Source of the DNA: DATBRC01 sp036560485
Lineage (GTDB): Bacteria > Pseudomonadota > Gammaproteobacteria > Burkholderiales > Burkholderiaceae_D
Direction: 5' to 3'
NCBI GenBank assembly: GCA_036560485.1
Contig: DATBRC010000041.1
Span: 1-64,000 of the forward strand
Length of the DNA stretch: 64,000 bases
Below, piece after piece: positions 43,261-53,227 of this stretch (position 1 is the stretch's first letter; each line of letters begins with the position of its first letter). The notes beneath the pieces are model-generated. The model saw nothing but the letters and a program-made list of their open reading frames with translations, was not told the origin of the DNA and searched no databases. The position numbers and the translations under genes are program-made.

Positions 43261-44055
43261 ATGCATCCTATGCTTAACACGGCGATTAAAGCCGCACGCC
43301 GCGGCGCGGCCATCATCAATCGCGCCTCTTTTGATATCGATCGCATCAAGGTTACCGAGAAAAAAACCAATGACTTCGTCACCGAAGTCGACCAAGCGGC
43401 TGAAAAAGCCATCATTGATGTCCTGATCAATGCATATCCTGATCATGCGGTTCTCGCTGAAGAATCTGGCGCATCGTCCAATCTGCACGATGAGAATGAA
43501 AACGTCTGGATTATTGATCCTTTGGACGGTACCACCAATTTCATCCATAGTTTTCCGCAGTACTGCGTATCCATCGCTTTGCAACAGCGCGGCGTTATCA
43601 CGCAAGCGGTAGTCTACGATCCGACGCGCAATGATCTGTTCACCGCCACCAAAGGCGCTGGTGCCTATCTCAATGAAAAGCGCCTGCGAGTTACCAAGCG
43701 CGACAAATTAGCCGATGCATTGATCGGTACAGGCTTCCAATTTCGTGACTCGGAAGGTCTCGAAGAGTACATAAAAATGTTTCGTGCAATGACTGAAAAA
43801 TGCACCGGATTGCGTCGCCCAGGTGCTGCTGCTCTTGATTTGGCTTATGTTGCTGCCGGTCGTTTGGATGGCTTTTTCGAAAGAGGGTTACAACCTTGGG
43901 ACATGGCTGCCGGCTCATTATTGGTTACCGAAGCAGGCGGCATCATGGGTACGTTTGCCGGGGAATCCGATTATTTATACAAAGGTGAAGCCATTGCCGC
44001 CACGCCAAAAGTATTTGCGCAGATGGTTCCTTTATTAGCGCCATTTGCAAAATAA
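43261..44055 (+). CDS. suhB: Inositol-1-monophosphatase family protein SuhB
   Basis: 264 residues from ATG 43261. Metal sites are in AEESGA and WIIDPLDGTTNFIHSFP, and the C-terminal LQPWDMAAGSLLVTEAGG motif is present. E. coli SuhB is both a phosphatase and a factor in rRNA transcription antitermination. Divergent from trmJ. Confidence 0.95.
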   Translation: MHPMLNTAIKAARRGAAIINRASFDIDRIKVTEKKTNDFVTEVDQAAEKAIIDVLINAYPDHAVLAEESGASSNLHDENENVWIIDPLDGTTNFIHSFPQYCVSIALQQRGVITQAVVYDPTRNDLFTATKGAGAYLNEKRLRVTKRDKLADALIGTGFQFRDSEGLEEYIKMFRAMTEKCTGLRRPGAAALDLAYVAAGRLDGFFERGLQPWDMAAGSLLVTEAGGIMGTFAGESDYLYKGEAIAATPKVFAQMVPLLAPFAK

Positions 44056-44338
44056 ATGACGAATTGGATTATTCCCATTTGGGCCAAATAAATTAATTTA
44101 TTAATTTAATGGCCTCTCTTTTGAAAATTTATTTTTTTGTATTTCTTTGCTTGCCACAAAATTTTTTTCGACTTAACACTCGGAAATTATTTCTGCAACG
44201 AAACACTGATATACTGCAGTCATACGGCATAAACTCCAGTCATCCTGCCGCTGTCTAATTAGACCTTCAGCAATCTAATCCGTTTGCCTGCGACTGGCAC
44301 CTTTCATGGTGACAGGCCGATATTCTTACTGAGCCTTT
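44056..44338. other. Leader region of rhlE
   Basis: 283 bp without a gene. The first half is very AT-rich (AATAAATTAATTTATTAATTTAAT), with a likely promoter. The second half contains CAGTCATACGGC/ACTCCAGTCATCC, a partial direct repeat. Cold-regulated helicase genes often have long leaders; I cannot show that here. Confidence 0.4.
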
Positions 44339-45673
44339 ATGTCCTTTATTCAACTCGGTTTATCCGATGCCATTGTGCGCGCTGTTACCGAACATGGTTA
44401 CACCACCCCTACTCCAATTCAGGCACAAGCCATACCGGCTGTATTGGCTGGCGGCGACCTGCTTGCTGGCGCACAGACCGGTACCGGTAAAACCGCCGGC
44501 TTTACTTTGCCGATTTTGCATCGACTTTCTATCAATGCTGGCGCACCAAGCGGTTCGACATCGCAAAGGCCAATCCGCACGTTGATCCTGACGCCGACGA
44601 GAGAACTAGCAGCGCAAGTCGAAGAAAGCGTTCGGACTTACGGTAAATATCTTAAATTGACTTCAACTGTGATCTTCGGCGGTGTCGGCATCAACCCTCA
44701 GATTAAATTGCTAAAACATGGGGTCGACATACTGGTCGCCACACCTGGCCGCTTGCTGGACCACATGCAACAAGGCACCGTCAACCTCAATCACATCGAG
44801 ATCCTGGTACTGGATGAAGCCGATCGCATGCTCAACATGGGCTTCATTAAAGACATTCGCCGCATCCTGGCAGTACTTCCAAAAAAACGCCAAAACCTGT
44901 TGTTCTCAGCCACTTTCTCCGATGAGATCAAAGCATTGGCTGATGGCCTACTTAATGCGCCTGCGATGATTGAAGTAGCACGTCGCAATTCCACGGTCGA
45001 AATCATTGCACAGAAAATCCATCCGGTAGATCGTGACCGCAAGCATCCTATGCTGACGCACTTGATCAAAACCAATCAATGGTCTCAGGTCTTGGTGTTC
45101 ACTCGAACCAAACACGGCGCCAACAAACTGGTTGAGCAATTGGGTAAAGACGGCATTACCGGCCTGGCCATACACGGCAATAAAAGCCAGGCTGCAAGGA
45201 CGCGTGCGCTGGCCGAATTCAAGGAAGGAAGCTTGCAAGTTCTCGTTGCGACCGATATCGCAGCACGCGGCATCGATATCGATCAGCTTCCCCATGTCGT
45301 CAATTATGATTTGCCCAATGTCCCTGAAGATTATGTTCACCGCATTGGCCGTACAGGTCGGGCCGGTGCGACCGGTGAAGCCGTGTCGCTGGTTTGCGTA
45401 GACGAACACAATATGCTGAAAGATATTGAAAAATTAATAAAGCGCAGCCTGCCAAAAGAAATCATCGTCGGCTTTGAACCGGACCCGAATGCCCGCGCCC
45501 AACCGGTTCAGCTGCGAAGCGGCGGCAATAACGGTGGCGGCCGCAATCGCCCTCAAGGCAGAACACCTGCTACCAAGACACAAACGCCAGCTGGTAAGCC
45601 TGCTACTCCCTCAAGAACTTTTGACGCCTCGCGACAAGCTGCGACTCATCGTACAGGTGGTCGCGGAAGATAA
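44339..45673 (+). CDS. rhlE: DEAD-box ATP-dependent RNA helicase RhlE
   Basis: 444 residues. Q motif PTPIQAQAIP, Walker A AQTGTGKT at 45-52, PTRELAAQ, VLDEADRML near 157, SATF, and the C-terminal domain motif HRIGRTGRAG. The tail after about 390 is Gly/Arg/Gln/Pro-rich and probably binds RNA. Roles in ribosome assembly and RNA decay are known for the family. Confidence 0.94.
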   Translation: MSFIQLGLSDAIVRAVTEHGYTTPTPIQAQAIPAVLAGGDLLAGAQTGTGKTAGFTLPILHRLSINAGAPSGSTSQRPIRTLILTPTRELAAQVEESVRTYGKYLKLTSTVIFGGVGINPQIKLLKHGVDILVATPGRLLDHMQQGTVNLNHIEILVLDEADRMLNMGFIKDIRRILAVLPKKRQNLLFSATFSDEIKALADGLLNAPAMIEVARRNSTVEIIAQKIHPVDRDRKHPMLTHLIKTNQWSQVLVFTRTKHGANKLVEQLGKDGITGLAIHGNKSQAARTRALAEFKEGSLQVLVATDIAARGIDIDQLPHVVNYDLPNVPEDYVHRIGRTGRAGATGEAVSLVCVDEHNMLKDIEKLIKRSLPKEIIVGFEPDPNARAQPVQLRSGGNNGGGRNRPQGRTPATKTQTPAGKPATPSRTFDASRQAATHRTGGRGR

Positions 45674-45888
45674 TTTATTGCCATCGATTACTAAATTAAA
45701 TTGGCGTATTTTTATCTTCGTCCTGTAGTTGAGGGGAATCTGCAACGCTGTACATTTAGTTGCTATTAACACGTAACCAATGCCTCATTTCCTTATCGAA
45801 TGTAGATTACAATGCATGAGCTAAACTTGGCTTCATGCAATGGATTACGGCAAGTAGGTCTTATTTTTTCGTGATGGAAAATAATTGA

Positions 45889-47382
45889 ATGAATTTCTCA
45901 AATCTCAGAATTCAGACTCGGCTGCAAATTAGCTTTGGATTAATTTTAATATCACTTCTCGGCATGACACTTCTTGCAGTGTTTGCCAAATCCAATTCAT
46001 CACTCGTCACCGAATTTGGCATCATCGCTCTCATAGTTGGCGTACCGCTTGCATGGCTGACATTCCGCAGCATTGTCGGACCATTAAACGAGGCCGTCGC
46101 AATTTCCCAGCGAATGGCATCGGGTAATTTGCGCGACACGTTTGAGGTACAAACCGAAGACGAATTAGGCCAACTGCTTTATTCATTACAAAGCTTGAGC
46201 GAACAGTTATTCCAGATTGTTGTTGATGTACGTTATGGCACAGTGGGCATTGCCACTACATCCAATTTTATCAAGGGCGACAACACAGCCCTGTCATCAC
46301 GCACGGAATCCCAAGCCAGCTCGCTGGAAGAAACCGCCAGCTCAATGGAAGAGCTGACCTCCACCGTCAAACAAAACGCCGACAACGCCAAGCAGGCAAA
46401 TAAATTGGTCAACTCGGCGGCTGATCTGGCAGCAAAAGGAGGTCAAGTCGTTGGCAATGTCGTCAACACAATGGGCTCCATCAAGGAAAGCTCACGCAAG
46501 ATTGTCGACATCATCAGCGTCATCGATGGCATCGCTTTTCAAACCAACATACTGGCGCTGAATGCCGCCGTTGAGGCCGCACGTGCCGGTGAGCAAGGAC
46601 GCGGATTCGCTGTCGTGGCTGCTGAAGTTCGCAACTTGGCGCAACGTTCTGCCAGCGCAGCAAAAGAAATCAAATCACTGATTGTCGATTCCGTTGAAAA
46701 AGTCGATACCGGCGGCAAATTAGTCGATGACGCCGGCAAGACCATGAACGATATTGTCGCAAGCGTAAGACGCGTTGCCGACATCATGAGCGAAATCGCC
46801 GCTGCCAGCTCTGAACAAAGCTCTGGAATCGATGAGATCAATCGTGCCGTTATCCAGATTGATGGCATGACACAGCAAAATGCCTCATTGGTGGAAGCAG
46901 CTGCAACCACTGCAGCAGGCTTGGAAGACCAGGCAATGTCATTGTCCGGATCGGTATCCGCCTTTGAACTGGGCGAACGCGAATTCGGCACTGCAGAAGA
47001 AGCCAAGGCAATGGTTGAACGGGCGCTTGAATTCATTCAAGCTCACGGCAAAGAAAAAGGCATGGCAGAGATCAGCAACCCGCACGGCCAATTTATCGAT
47101 CGCGATTTGTTTCTCGGCATGTGCGATGTCACTTGCAAGATCATTGCCAATGGCGGCAATGCGCGTCTGATAGGCATTGATGGATCGAAAGTCAAAGACG
47201 TTGACGGCAAATACTTTGTGGTTGAAATGCAGAAAATTACCAAGACTCAAGGCGCTGGCTGGTGCGACTACAAGTATGTTCATCCAATGACAAAACAAGT
47301 CTGCCTGAAATCGGCTTATGCAGCAGCAGTCGGATTTGATGACCTGTTCATTTCATGCGGCTACTATAAACAATTGGACTGA
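45889..47382 (+). CDS. Methyl-accepting chemotaxis protein with C-terminal cytoplasmic Cache-like domain
   Basis: 497 residues. Two transmembrane helices (about 13-33 and 40-60) are joined by only a few residues, so there is no periplasmic sensor. HAMP follows (about 60-112), then the MCP signalling domain with the conserved hairpin EQGRGFAVVAAEVRNLAQR near 235. The region after about 365 (EEAKAMVERALEFIQ...GQFIDRDLFLGMCDVTCK...GWCDYKYVHPMTKQ...SCGYYKQLD) matches the single-Cache type 2 pattern that is normally periplasmic. It would sense a cytoplasmic signal. A monocistronic gene, with no chemotaxis genes nearby. Confidence 0.88.
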   Translation: MNFSNLRIQTRLQISFGLILISLLGMTLLAVFAKSNSSLVTEFGIIALIVGVPLAWLTFRSIVGPLNEAVAISQRMASGNLRDTFEVQTEDELGQLLYSLQSLSEQLFQIVVDVRYGTVGIATTSNFIKGDNTALSSRTESQASSLEETASSMEELTSTVKQNADNAKQANKLVNSAADLAAKGGQVVGNVVNTMGSIKESSRKIVDIISVIDGIAFQTNILALNAAVEAARAGEQGRGFAVVAAEVRNLAQRSASAAKEIKSLIVDSVEKVDTGGKLVDDAGKTMNDIVASVRRVADIMSEIAAASSEQSSGIDEINRAVIQIDGMTQQNASLVEAAATTAAGLEDQAMSLSGSVSAFELGEREFGTAEEAKAMVERALEFIQAHGKEKGMAEISNPHGQFIDRDLFLGMCDVTCKIIANGGNARLIGIDGSKVKDVDGKYFVVEMQKITKTQGAGWCDYKYVHPMTKQVCLKSAYAAAVGFDDLFISCGYYKQLD

Positions 47383-47483
47383 CCCGACCTCAAACCTTCA
47401 GTTATTTGTGTCAAATATGCTCAAACCGACACGCAAGCTCGTAAAATAAGCGCCTCTCTTGCAAGAATAAATAACGAGTTCAG

Positions 47484-50132
47484 ATGGATAACGAAGCATT
47501 ACAAAAATTCACGCCTGTGATGCAGCAGTATCTACGCATCAAATCTGAACATCCGGACACGCTGGTGTTTTATCGGATGGGTGATTTTTACGAGCTGTTT
47601 TTTGACGATGCGGAAAAGGCCTCGCGTCTGCTTGGCATCACGTTAACACAGCGAGGCGCAGCCAGCGGCAATCCCATCAAGATGGCTGGTGTTCCCTACC
47701 ATGCAGTCGATCAATACCTGGCCAAGCTGGTGAAATTGGGAGAATCTGCAGCTATCTGCGAACAGATCGGCGATCCCGCAACCAGCAAAGGTCCTGTCGA
47801 ACGCAAAGTCGTGCGTGTTGTCACGCCAGGCACGCTAACCGATTCCGACCTGCTGCCGGAAAAAGCCGATCGTCCATTGCTGGCACTGCACACTGTCACG
47901 CAACGCAAAAACATTACGATCGGTCTTGCCTGGCTCTCTATGGCCAGTGGTGCGCTAAAGTTGATGGAATTTTCCGGCGACGCCAAAACATTTGATGCGC
48001 GATTGAAGCAGGAGCTGGAACGTATCGGGCCAGCTGAAATTTTGGTCATGGATCGTCTGGAAGATAATGCACTATCTTCCGCAATTAATTCCATATCAAG
48101 CAAAATCACAACTGTCCCTGAATGGCATTTCGATCAAACCAGCGGTAAAAAATCGCTGCTGGAACAACTTGCCACGTCAACGCTATTCGGCTTTGGCGCC
48201 GATCATTTAACCGCAGCAGTGGGCGCAGCCGGCGCTTTATTGCGCTATGCGCAAGCTACGCAAGGCAAAGGCTTGCAGCATGTACGCACGCTCATGGTCG
48301 AATCTGAAAATGAATTCATCGGCCTCGATGCAGCGACGCGACGCAACCTCGAATTGACGGAAACGATACACGGTCAGGATGCATCATCGTCATCTCCCAC
48401 TCTCTTTTCACTGCTCGATCACTGCCGCACTGCGATGGGTTCACGCTTATTGCGCCATTGGCTGCATCATGCACGTCGCGACCAGTCGATCGCGCAAGCG
48501 CGTCATGCAGTAATCAATACCTTGATGCGTGCAGATGCATGCTCTGGTTTATCAACCACGCTGGCAGCAGTACCGGATATCGAGCGCATTACTACCCGGA
48601 TTGCGTTGCTCTCTGCGCGTCCACGCGATTTAGCTGGATTGCGCAGCGGCTTGCAGCAACTGCCGTCGTTGCGTGCCTATGTTGCGATGTGCGACAAGGA
48701 TGCCGATGCGCCACTGCTGAAAACCATACGTGAAGCGTTATCGACGCCGGCTGAGTGCCTGGATTTGATTGAACGCGGCATTGCGTTGGAACCGGCAGCG
48801 ATGATTCGCGACGGCGGCGTGATTGCGCGCAGCTTTGATGCGGAGCTCGACGAATTGCGTGGATTATCGGAGAACGCAGGACAATACCTGGTCGATCTTG
48901 AAACACGCGAACGCGCACGAACCGGAATCAATAATCTGCGCGTCGAATACAACAAGGTGCATGGCTTTTATATCGAAGTCACGCACGGACAGACAGACAA
49001 GGTGCCGGACGATTATCGACGCCGCCAAACCTTGAAAAATGCCGAACGCTATATCACTCCCGAATTGAAAGCATTCGAAGACAAGGCATTGTCAGCACAA
49101 GAGCGCGCATTGGCGCGTGAAAAATATCTTTATGATCAACTGCTGAATACCCTGCTATCGCACATCGGCACACTTCAAGTCATTGCCCATGCGCTGGCAC
49201 AACTGGACACGCTGGTCGCACTGGCTGACCACGCGCTGCGATACAACTGGTGTGCGCCTCAACTTGTCACCGAACCAATGCTATCGATTGAGCAAGGCAG
49301 ACATCCTGTCGTCGAAAATCAAATCGAACGTTTCATCGCCAATGATTGTGAACTGAATGCAGAACGCAAGCTGCTGTTGATCACCGGCCCGAACATGGGC
49401 GGTAAATCCACTTACATGCGGCAGGTAGCCTTGATCACCCTGCTCGCCTATATGGGCAGTTTTGTTCCCGCAACCAGCGCAATGATCGGACCCATCGATC
49501 GCATTTTCACGCGTATCGGTGCGGCCGACGATCTGGCTGGCGGACGTTCAACCTTCATGGTTGAAATGACAGAATCAGCTGCAATCCTGAACGGCGCCAC
49601 GGAAAACTCCTTGGTGCTAATGGATGAAGTCGGTCGTGGCACATCGACATTTGATGGTTTGGCACTGGCATGGGCCATCGCCAAACATCTGATCGACACG
49701 ACCAAAAGCTTCACATTGTTTGCGACCCATTACTTTGAATTGACACAACTGCCTGAAACACATCCTGCAGCAGCCAATGTGCATTTATCCGCCGTTGAAC
49801 ACAAGGATAGTATTGTGTTTCTGCATGCTGTACAGTCTGGGCCTGCATCGCAAAGTTACGGTTTGCAGGTGGCGCAATTGGCCGGCGTCCCGCAACCTGT
49901 TATCCGCGCTGCACGAAAACATCTCGCTACACTGGAAGCTCACTCGATTCAATCGATGCCTCAATTCGATTTGTTCGCAAGTACGACGATGAATACCACT
50001 GAAGTCACTGATGAATCCAATGCGGCTGCCGACATGGTTATCGATACTCTGGCATCAATCGATCCGGATGCGTTGTCGCCACGTGAAGCGCTTGATGAAC
50101 TTTATCGCTTGAAGCGCATGGTTGATAAGTGA
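47484..50132 (+). CDS. mutS: DNA mismatch repair protein MutS
   Basis: 882 residues. The mismatch-reading FYE (F35, E37) occurs in GDFYELFFDDA. The connector, core and clamp domains follow, then the ATPase with Walker A GPNMGGKST near 640 and DEVGRGTSTFDG near 700. The C-terminal helical tail supports tetramer formation. It overlaps the following gene by 11 bp. Confidence 0.97.
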   Translation: MDNEALQKFTPVMQQYLRIKSEHPDTLVFYRMGDFYELFFDDAEKASRLLGITLTQRGAASGNPIKMAGVPYHAVDQYLAKLVKLGESAAICEQIGDPATSKGPVERKVVRVVTPGTLTDSDLLPEKADRPLLALHTVTQRKNITIGLAWLSMASGALKLMEFSGDAKTFDARLKQELERIGPAEILVMDRLEDNALSSAINSISSKITTVPEWHFDQTSGKKSLLEQLATSTLFGFGADHLTAAVGAAGALLRYAQATQGKGLQHVRTLMVESENEFIGLDAATRRNLELTETIHGQDASSSSPTLFSLLDHCRTAMGSRLLRHWLHHARRDQSIAQARHAVINTLMRADACSGLSTTLAAVPDIERITTRIALLSARPRDLAGLRSGLQQLPSLRAYVAMCDKDADAPLLKTIREALSTPAECLDLIERGIALEPAAMIRDGGVIARSFDAELDELRGLSENAGQYLVDLETRERARTGINNLRVEYNKVHGFYIEVTHGQTDKVPDDYRRRQTLKNAERYITPELKAFEDKALSAQERALAREKYLYDQLLNTLLSHIGTLQVIAHALAQLDTLVALADHALRYNWCAPQLVTEPMLSIEQGRHPVVENQIERFIANDCELNAERKLLLITGPNMGGKSTYMRQVALITLLAYMGSFVPATSAMIGPIDRIFTRIGAADDLAGGRSTFMVEMTESAAILNGATENSLVLMDEVGRGTSTFDGLALAWAIAKHLIDTTKSFTLFATHYFELTQLPETHPAAANVHLSAVEHKDSIVFLHAVQSGPASQSYGLQVAQLAGVPQPVIRAARKHLATLEAHSIQSMPQFDLFASTTMNTTEVTDESNAAADMVIDTLASIDPDALSPREALDELYRLKRMVDK

Positions 50133-51075
50133 GTACAAGTTGAAGCTTTTCTTAAAAAAACCGTTCCTCTTCCTATTCTTGTGCCATGCAGTTATCTGCA
50201 TGTCTGATGCTTCCGCAGCATCCAGCGACTTCAGCTTCGGCGTCATTGCCTATCCTTTCAGAACAAGCGCTGATGAATCTTCGTTACGAGCCGCTATTAA
50301 AGCAAGCGATGCGGACAACCTTGCATTTGTAGTCGTAAGCGGCATCAAATCGAATGCCGAACCCTGCAGCGACAATATCTATACAAAGCACAGAGCATTG
50401 CTCGACAGTGCGCAAAATGGATTGGTCTTGTCATTGACCGCAAACGACTGGAGTGACTGCAAGAAAAGCAGTGGCAGATCTGCAGCAGTAGAGCGCTTGA
50501 ATCGGATACGCGAATTATTTTTTGCCGATGAATTCTCATTCGGCGCAAGTAAAATCCCTCTCTTGCGCCAATCCGCTTCGCCCAGATTTCGCAGTTATGG
50601 TGAAAATGCGCGCTGGGAAATCAATAACATCATGTTTGCGACCATCAATCTGCCTGCAAATAATAATAACTATCTTGCTGCAGCCGGACGTAACAGCGAA
50701 TTCGAAGATCGCATGATCGCCAATCGAGAATGGCTGCAACGGCTTATCGTTTATGCCAGCCTCAAAAAACTGCATGGCGTGGTGTTATTTTGCGATGGCA
50801 ATCCAATGTCCGTATCTGCAGATCAGAATACCAAGCGTGACGGTTTCCTGGAAATTCGCCGGCAACTTATTGCGTCTGCAGCGAAATTTTCCGGCAAAAT
50901 CCTGATCGTTCACAACCAATCGAACACTACTCAACCTGCTACTATCAATTGGCACAGGAATGTGGGAGAGTTTGGCGCAACATCCGGCTGGATAAAGGTG
51001 ACAGTCACTCCGTCAAATACAGCACTGTTTTCGATCAGTGACAATCCAATAGAAGTTAAAACTGCACGCCAATAA
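50122..51075 (+). CDS. Exported protein of unknown function, coupled to mutS
   Basis: 317 residues. The N-terminus is a signal peptide (KLKLFLKKPFLFLFLCHAV...SDASA, cleaved near residue 32). The frame begins with TTG 50122, overlapping mutS by 11 bp; TTG 50140 with AAGTGAG upstream gives a more standard leader. The rest is a mixed alpha/beta protein with two pairs of spaced Cys. The pattern FGVIAYPF...VVSGIKSN...LTANDWSDC...VLFCDGNP is reminiscent of a calcineurin-like phosphoesterase that has lost most metal ligands, but this is tentative. Confidence 0.7.
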   Translation: MISEYKLKLFLKKPFLFLFLCHAVICMSDASAASSDFSFGVIAYPFRTSADESSLRAAIKASDADNLAFVVVSGIKSNAEPCSDNIYTKHRALLDSAQNGLVLSLTANDWSDCKKSSGRSAAVERLNRIRELFFADEFSFGASKIPLLRQSASPRFRSYGENARWEINNIMFATINLPANNNNYLAAAGRNSEFEDRMIANREWLQRLIVYASLKKLHGVVLFCDGNPMSVSADQNTKRDGFLEIRRQLIASAAKFSGKILIVHNQSNTTQPATINWHRNVGEFGATSGWIKVTVTPSNTALFSISDNPIEVKTARQ

Positions 51076-51165
51076 AAAAACCGCAAACATCTCTGCCTAC
51101 GGCTTTTAATAAGCTTCTTGCCTGAAACCGCTTGACGCTATCTCAGCCGATCAATTTTCAGCAAC

Positions 51166-51705
51166 TTAATGAATTGGGTGGCTGCGGAAATGATCACCCT
51201 CCTCATCATCCGGATCTTCGTGATGATGTCCATGCGCGCCGTGCACGTGCTCATGTGCGATCTCTTCCTCTGTCGCAGCGCGGACTTCTGCAACATTCAA
51301 TGCAAATCGCAAGGCCATGCCTGCAAGTGGATGATTACCATCTAAAACAACCTTGTCATCCGCGATGTCGGTAACGGTAAAAATCAATATTCCTTCTTCC
51401 TCATCGCTTTCTTCAGGCGAGCCTTCAAATTGCATCCCTACTTCGAGTGGTGTCGGGAGCCGATTGCGAGGCTCGACCTTGACCAGATTGGGATCGTACT
51501 CACCGAAAGCATCGTCCGGCTCCACCTGGATCATCGTATCAAAGCCAACCTCTTGGCCTTCCAAAGCCTCTTCGATTTTGGGCAACGTATTTGCATAACC
51601 GCCATGCAAATAAACCATCGGTTCAGAACTCTCTTCGATCAAGTTGCCTTGCGCATCCGATAATTTGTAGTGAACTGTGACTACCGTGTTTTTGGCAATC
51701 TTCAT
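51166..51705 (-). CDS. slyD: FKBP-type peptidyl-prolyl isomerase SlyD
   Basis: 179 residues. The FKBP core is split by an insert-in-flap chaperone domain (about 70-125), as in SlyD, with LIEESSEPMVYLHGGYANTLPKIEEALEGQ. The C-terminus is rich in His, Asp and Glu (HEHVHGAHGHHHEDPDDEEGD) and should bind nickel or zinc. Cytoplasmic folding helper and metallochaperone. Confidence 0.94.
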   Translation of the reverse strand: MKIAKNTVVTVHYKLSDAQGNLIEESSEPMVYLHGGYANTLPKIEEALEGQEVGFDTMIQVEPDDAFGEYDPNLVKVEPRNRLPTPLEVGMQFEGSPEESDEEEGILIFTVTDIADDKVVLDGNHPLAGMALRFALNVAEVRAATEEEIAHEHVHGAHGHHHEDPDDEEGDHFRSHPIH

Positions 51706-51812
51706 GACGAATCCTTTCGATTAATATTTGTCAGATTATACATTCTCCATCGCCGGTAAAAGCCAAATGCGCACAATCTGAGGTCGAATCATCAATACAA
51801 TATAATATCGTG

Positions 51813-52934
51813 ATGAAAAAAAATACTCTCTTAGGTAAGTTAACGCCTGCACAATTCCTGCGTGATTACTGGCATAAAAAACCTCTTCTTATTCGTCAAG
51901 CAATCCCTGGATTCAAACCGTTATTGTCGCGTGAAGCACTATTCAAACTTGCCTCTCAAGAAGATGTTGAATCTCGCTTGATAAGCCATGCCAGACAGCA
52001 ATGGAGTATGAAAAGCGGCCCGTTTGATACGCTGCCAACCTTGAACCAAAAAAAATGGACCTTACTGGTTCAAGGCGTCAATCTTCATGACGACTCCGCA
52101 GAGCAATTGCTGCGGCAATTCAATTTCATTCCCGATGCCAGATTGGATGATCTGATGATCAGTTATGCGACTGAACATGGTGGCGTTGGACCGCATTTTG
52201 ACTCTTATGACGTTTTCTTATTACAAGCGCATGGACAGCGCCGTTGGCAAATCGGCGCGCAAAAAGATTTGACGATCGTCGAAAACATGCCACTGAAAAT
52301 ACTGAAGAACTTCCAACCCGAACAGGAATTCGTGCTGGAACCCGGCGATATGCTCTACCTGCCACCGCAGTATGCCCATGACGGTGTCGCGCTTGGTGAA
52401 TGCATGACTTATTCGATTGGTTTTCGTGCGCCGTCCTACCAGGAATTAGGCGAATCGTTCTTGCAATTCATGGCCGACTCGATTGATCTGCCCGGCCGGT
52501 ACGCCGATCCGGACCTGTCCCTTCAAAAACATCCAGCAGAAATCAGCAAGACAATGCTGACGCGGATTGCATCTGAGCTGAACAAAATCAAATTTACTGA
52601 GGAAGATGTCGCCATTTTTATTGGTGAATACTTATCCGAACCCAAACCGAATGTGTACTTTGAATCCACGACACGTCCATTCACCCTTGAAAACTTTACT
52701 CGGCAAGCGATCAAGCGCGGCGTGGCCTTATCTCGAAAAACACAAATGCTTTATCGTGGAAAATTTATTTTCATCAATGGCGAATCATTTGCTGTGACTC
52801 GCACGGATAAAACTGTATTAAGTCTACTGGCAGACTCACGCCGGCTTGATGGAAGTTGTTTGGAGCGCGCATCAAATGACGTTTTAGAGGCACTCTATAC
52901 ATGGTACCAAGATGGCTGGCTTTCTTTTTCATGA
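51813..52934 (+). CDS. roxA: Ribosomal protein arginine hydroxylase RoxA (YcfD family JmjC oxygenase)
   Basis: 373 residues from ATG 51813 (a GTG directly precedes it). 2-oxoglutarate/Fe(II) oxygenase of the cupin/JmjC fold. Iron ligands are H128 and D130 (GPHFDSYDVFLLQ) and H189 (YLPPQYAHDGVAL). E. coli RoxA hydroxylates Arg81 of ribosomal protein L16. A C-terminal winged-helix-like domain follows. Divergent from slyD. Confidence 0.93.
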   Translation: MKKNTLLGKLTPAQFLRDYWHKKPLLIRQAIPGFKPLLSREALFKLASQEDVESRLISHARQQWSMKSGPFDTLPTLNQKKWTLLVQGVNLHDDSAEQLLRQFNFIPDARLDDLMISYATEHGGVGPHFDSYDVFLLQAHGQRRWQIGAQKDLTIVENMPLKILKNFQPEQEFVLEPGDMLYLPPQYAHDGVALGECMTYSIGFRAPSYQELGESFLQFMADSIDLPGRYADPDLSLQKHPAEISKTMLTRIASELNKIKFTEEDVAIFIGEYLSEPKPNVYFESTTRPFTLENFTRQAIKRGVALSRKTQMLYRGKFIFINGESFAVTRTDKTVLSLLADSRRLDGSCLERASNDVLEALYTWYQDGWLSFS

Positions 52935-53064
52935 CTCTGTTTAGTAACGGTTGAAGCGGATCTTATCTCTTGGCAATGTCTTTATAAATAAAGGGCTTAT
53001 CATGCTTTTTCAGCCTGATTATCCATATTCATTCAGCATGGCTTACTAAAAAGAAAAGTCTCCC

Positions 53065-53093
53065 TGTCAAGATATGAAAAAATTGGTTATAAT
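53065..53093 (+). promoter_or_regulatory. Sigma-70-like promoter upstream of the small lipoprotein gene
   Basis: A consensus TATAAT (53088-53093) with a weak -35 TGTCAA (53065-53070) at 17-bp spacing. It would give a 5' untranslated leader of about 128 nt. Confidence 0.5.
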
Positions 53094-53227
53094 TGCGAGT
53101 TAGGAAGTTTACGTTGTGTGGCAACGCACCATTTATAGGTACGCAAAACTCGCGAGACATCCTATCGAGCGATAATTACCGGTAATTATTCATCGCAAAA
53201 TTTTGATAATCTTTGAAGGAAATATTC

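Noticed and set aside
46539..47036. Minus-strand frame inside the chemoreceptor gene
   Set aside because: Antisense shadow with low-complexity Ser/Ala composition.
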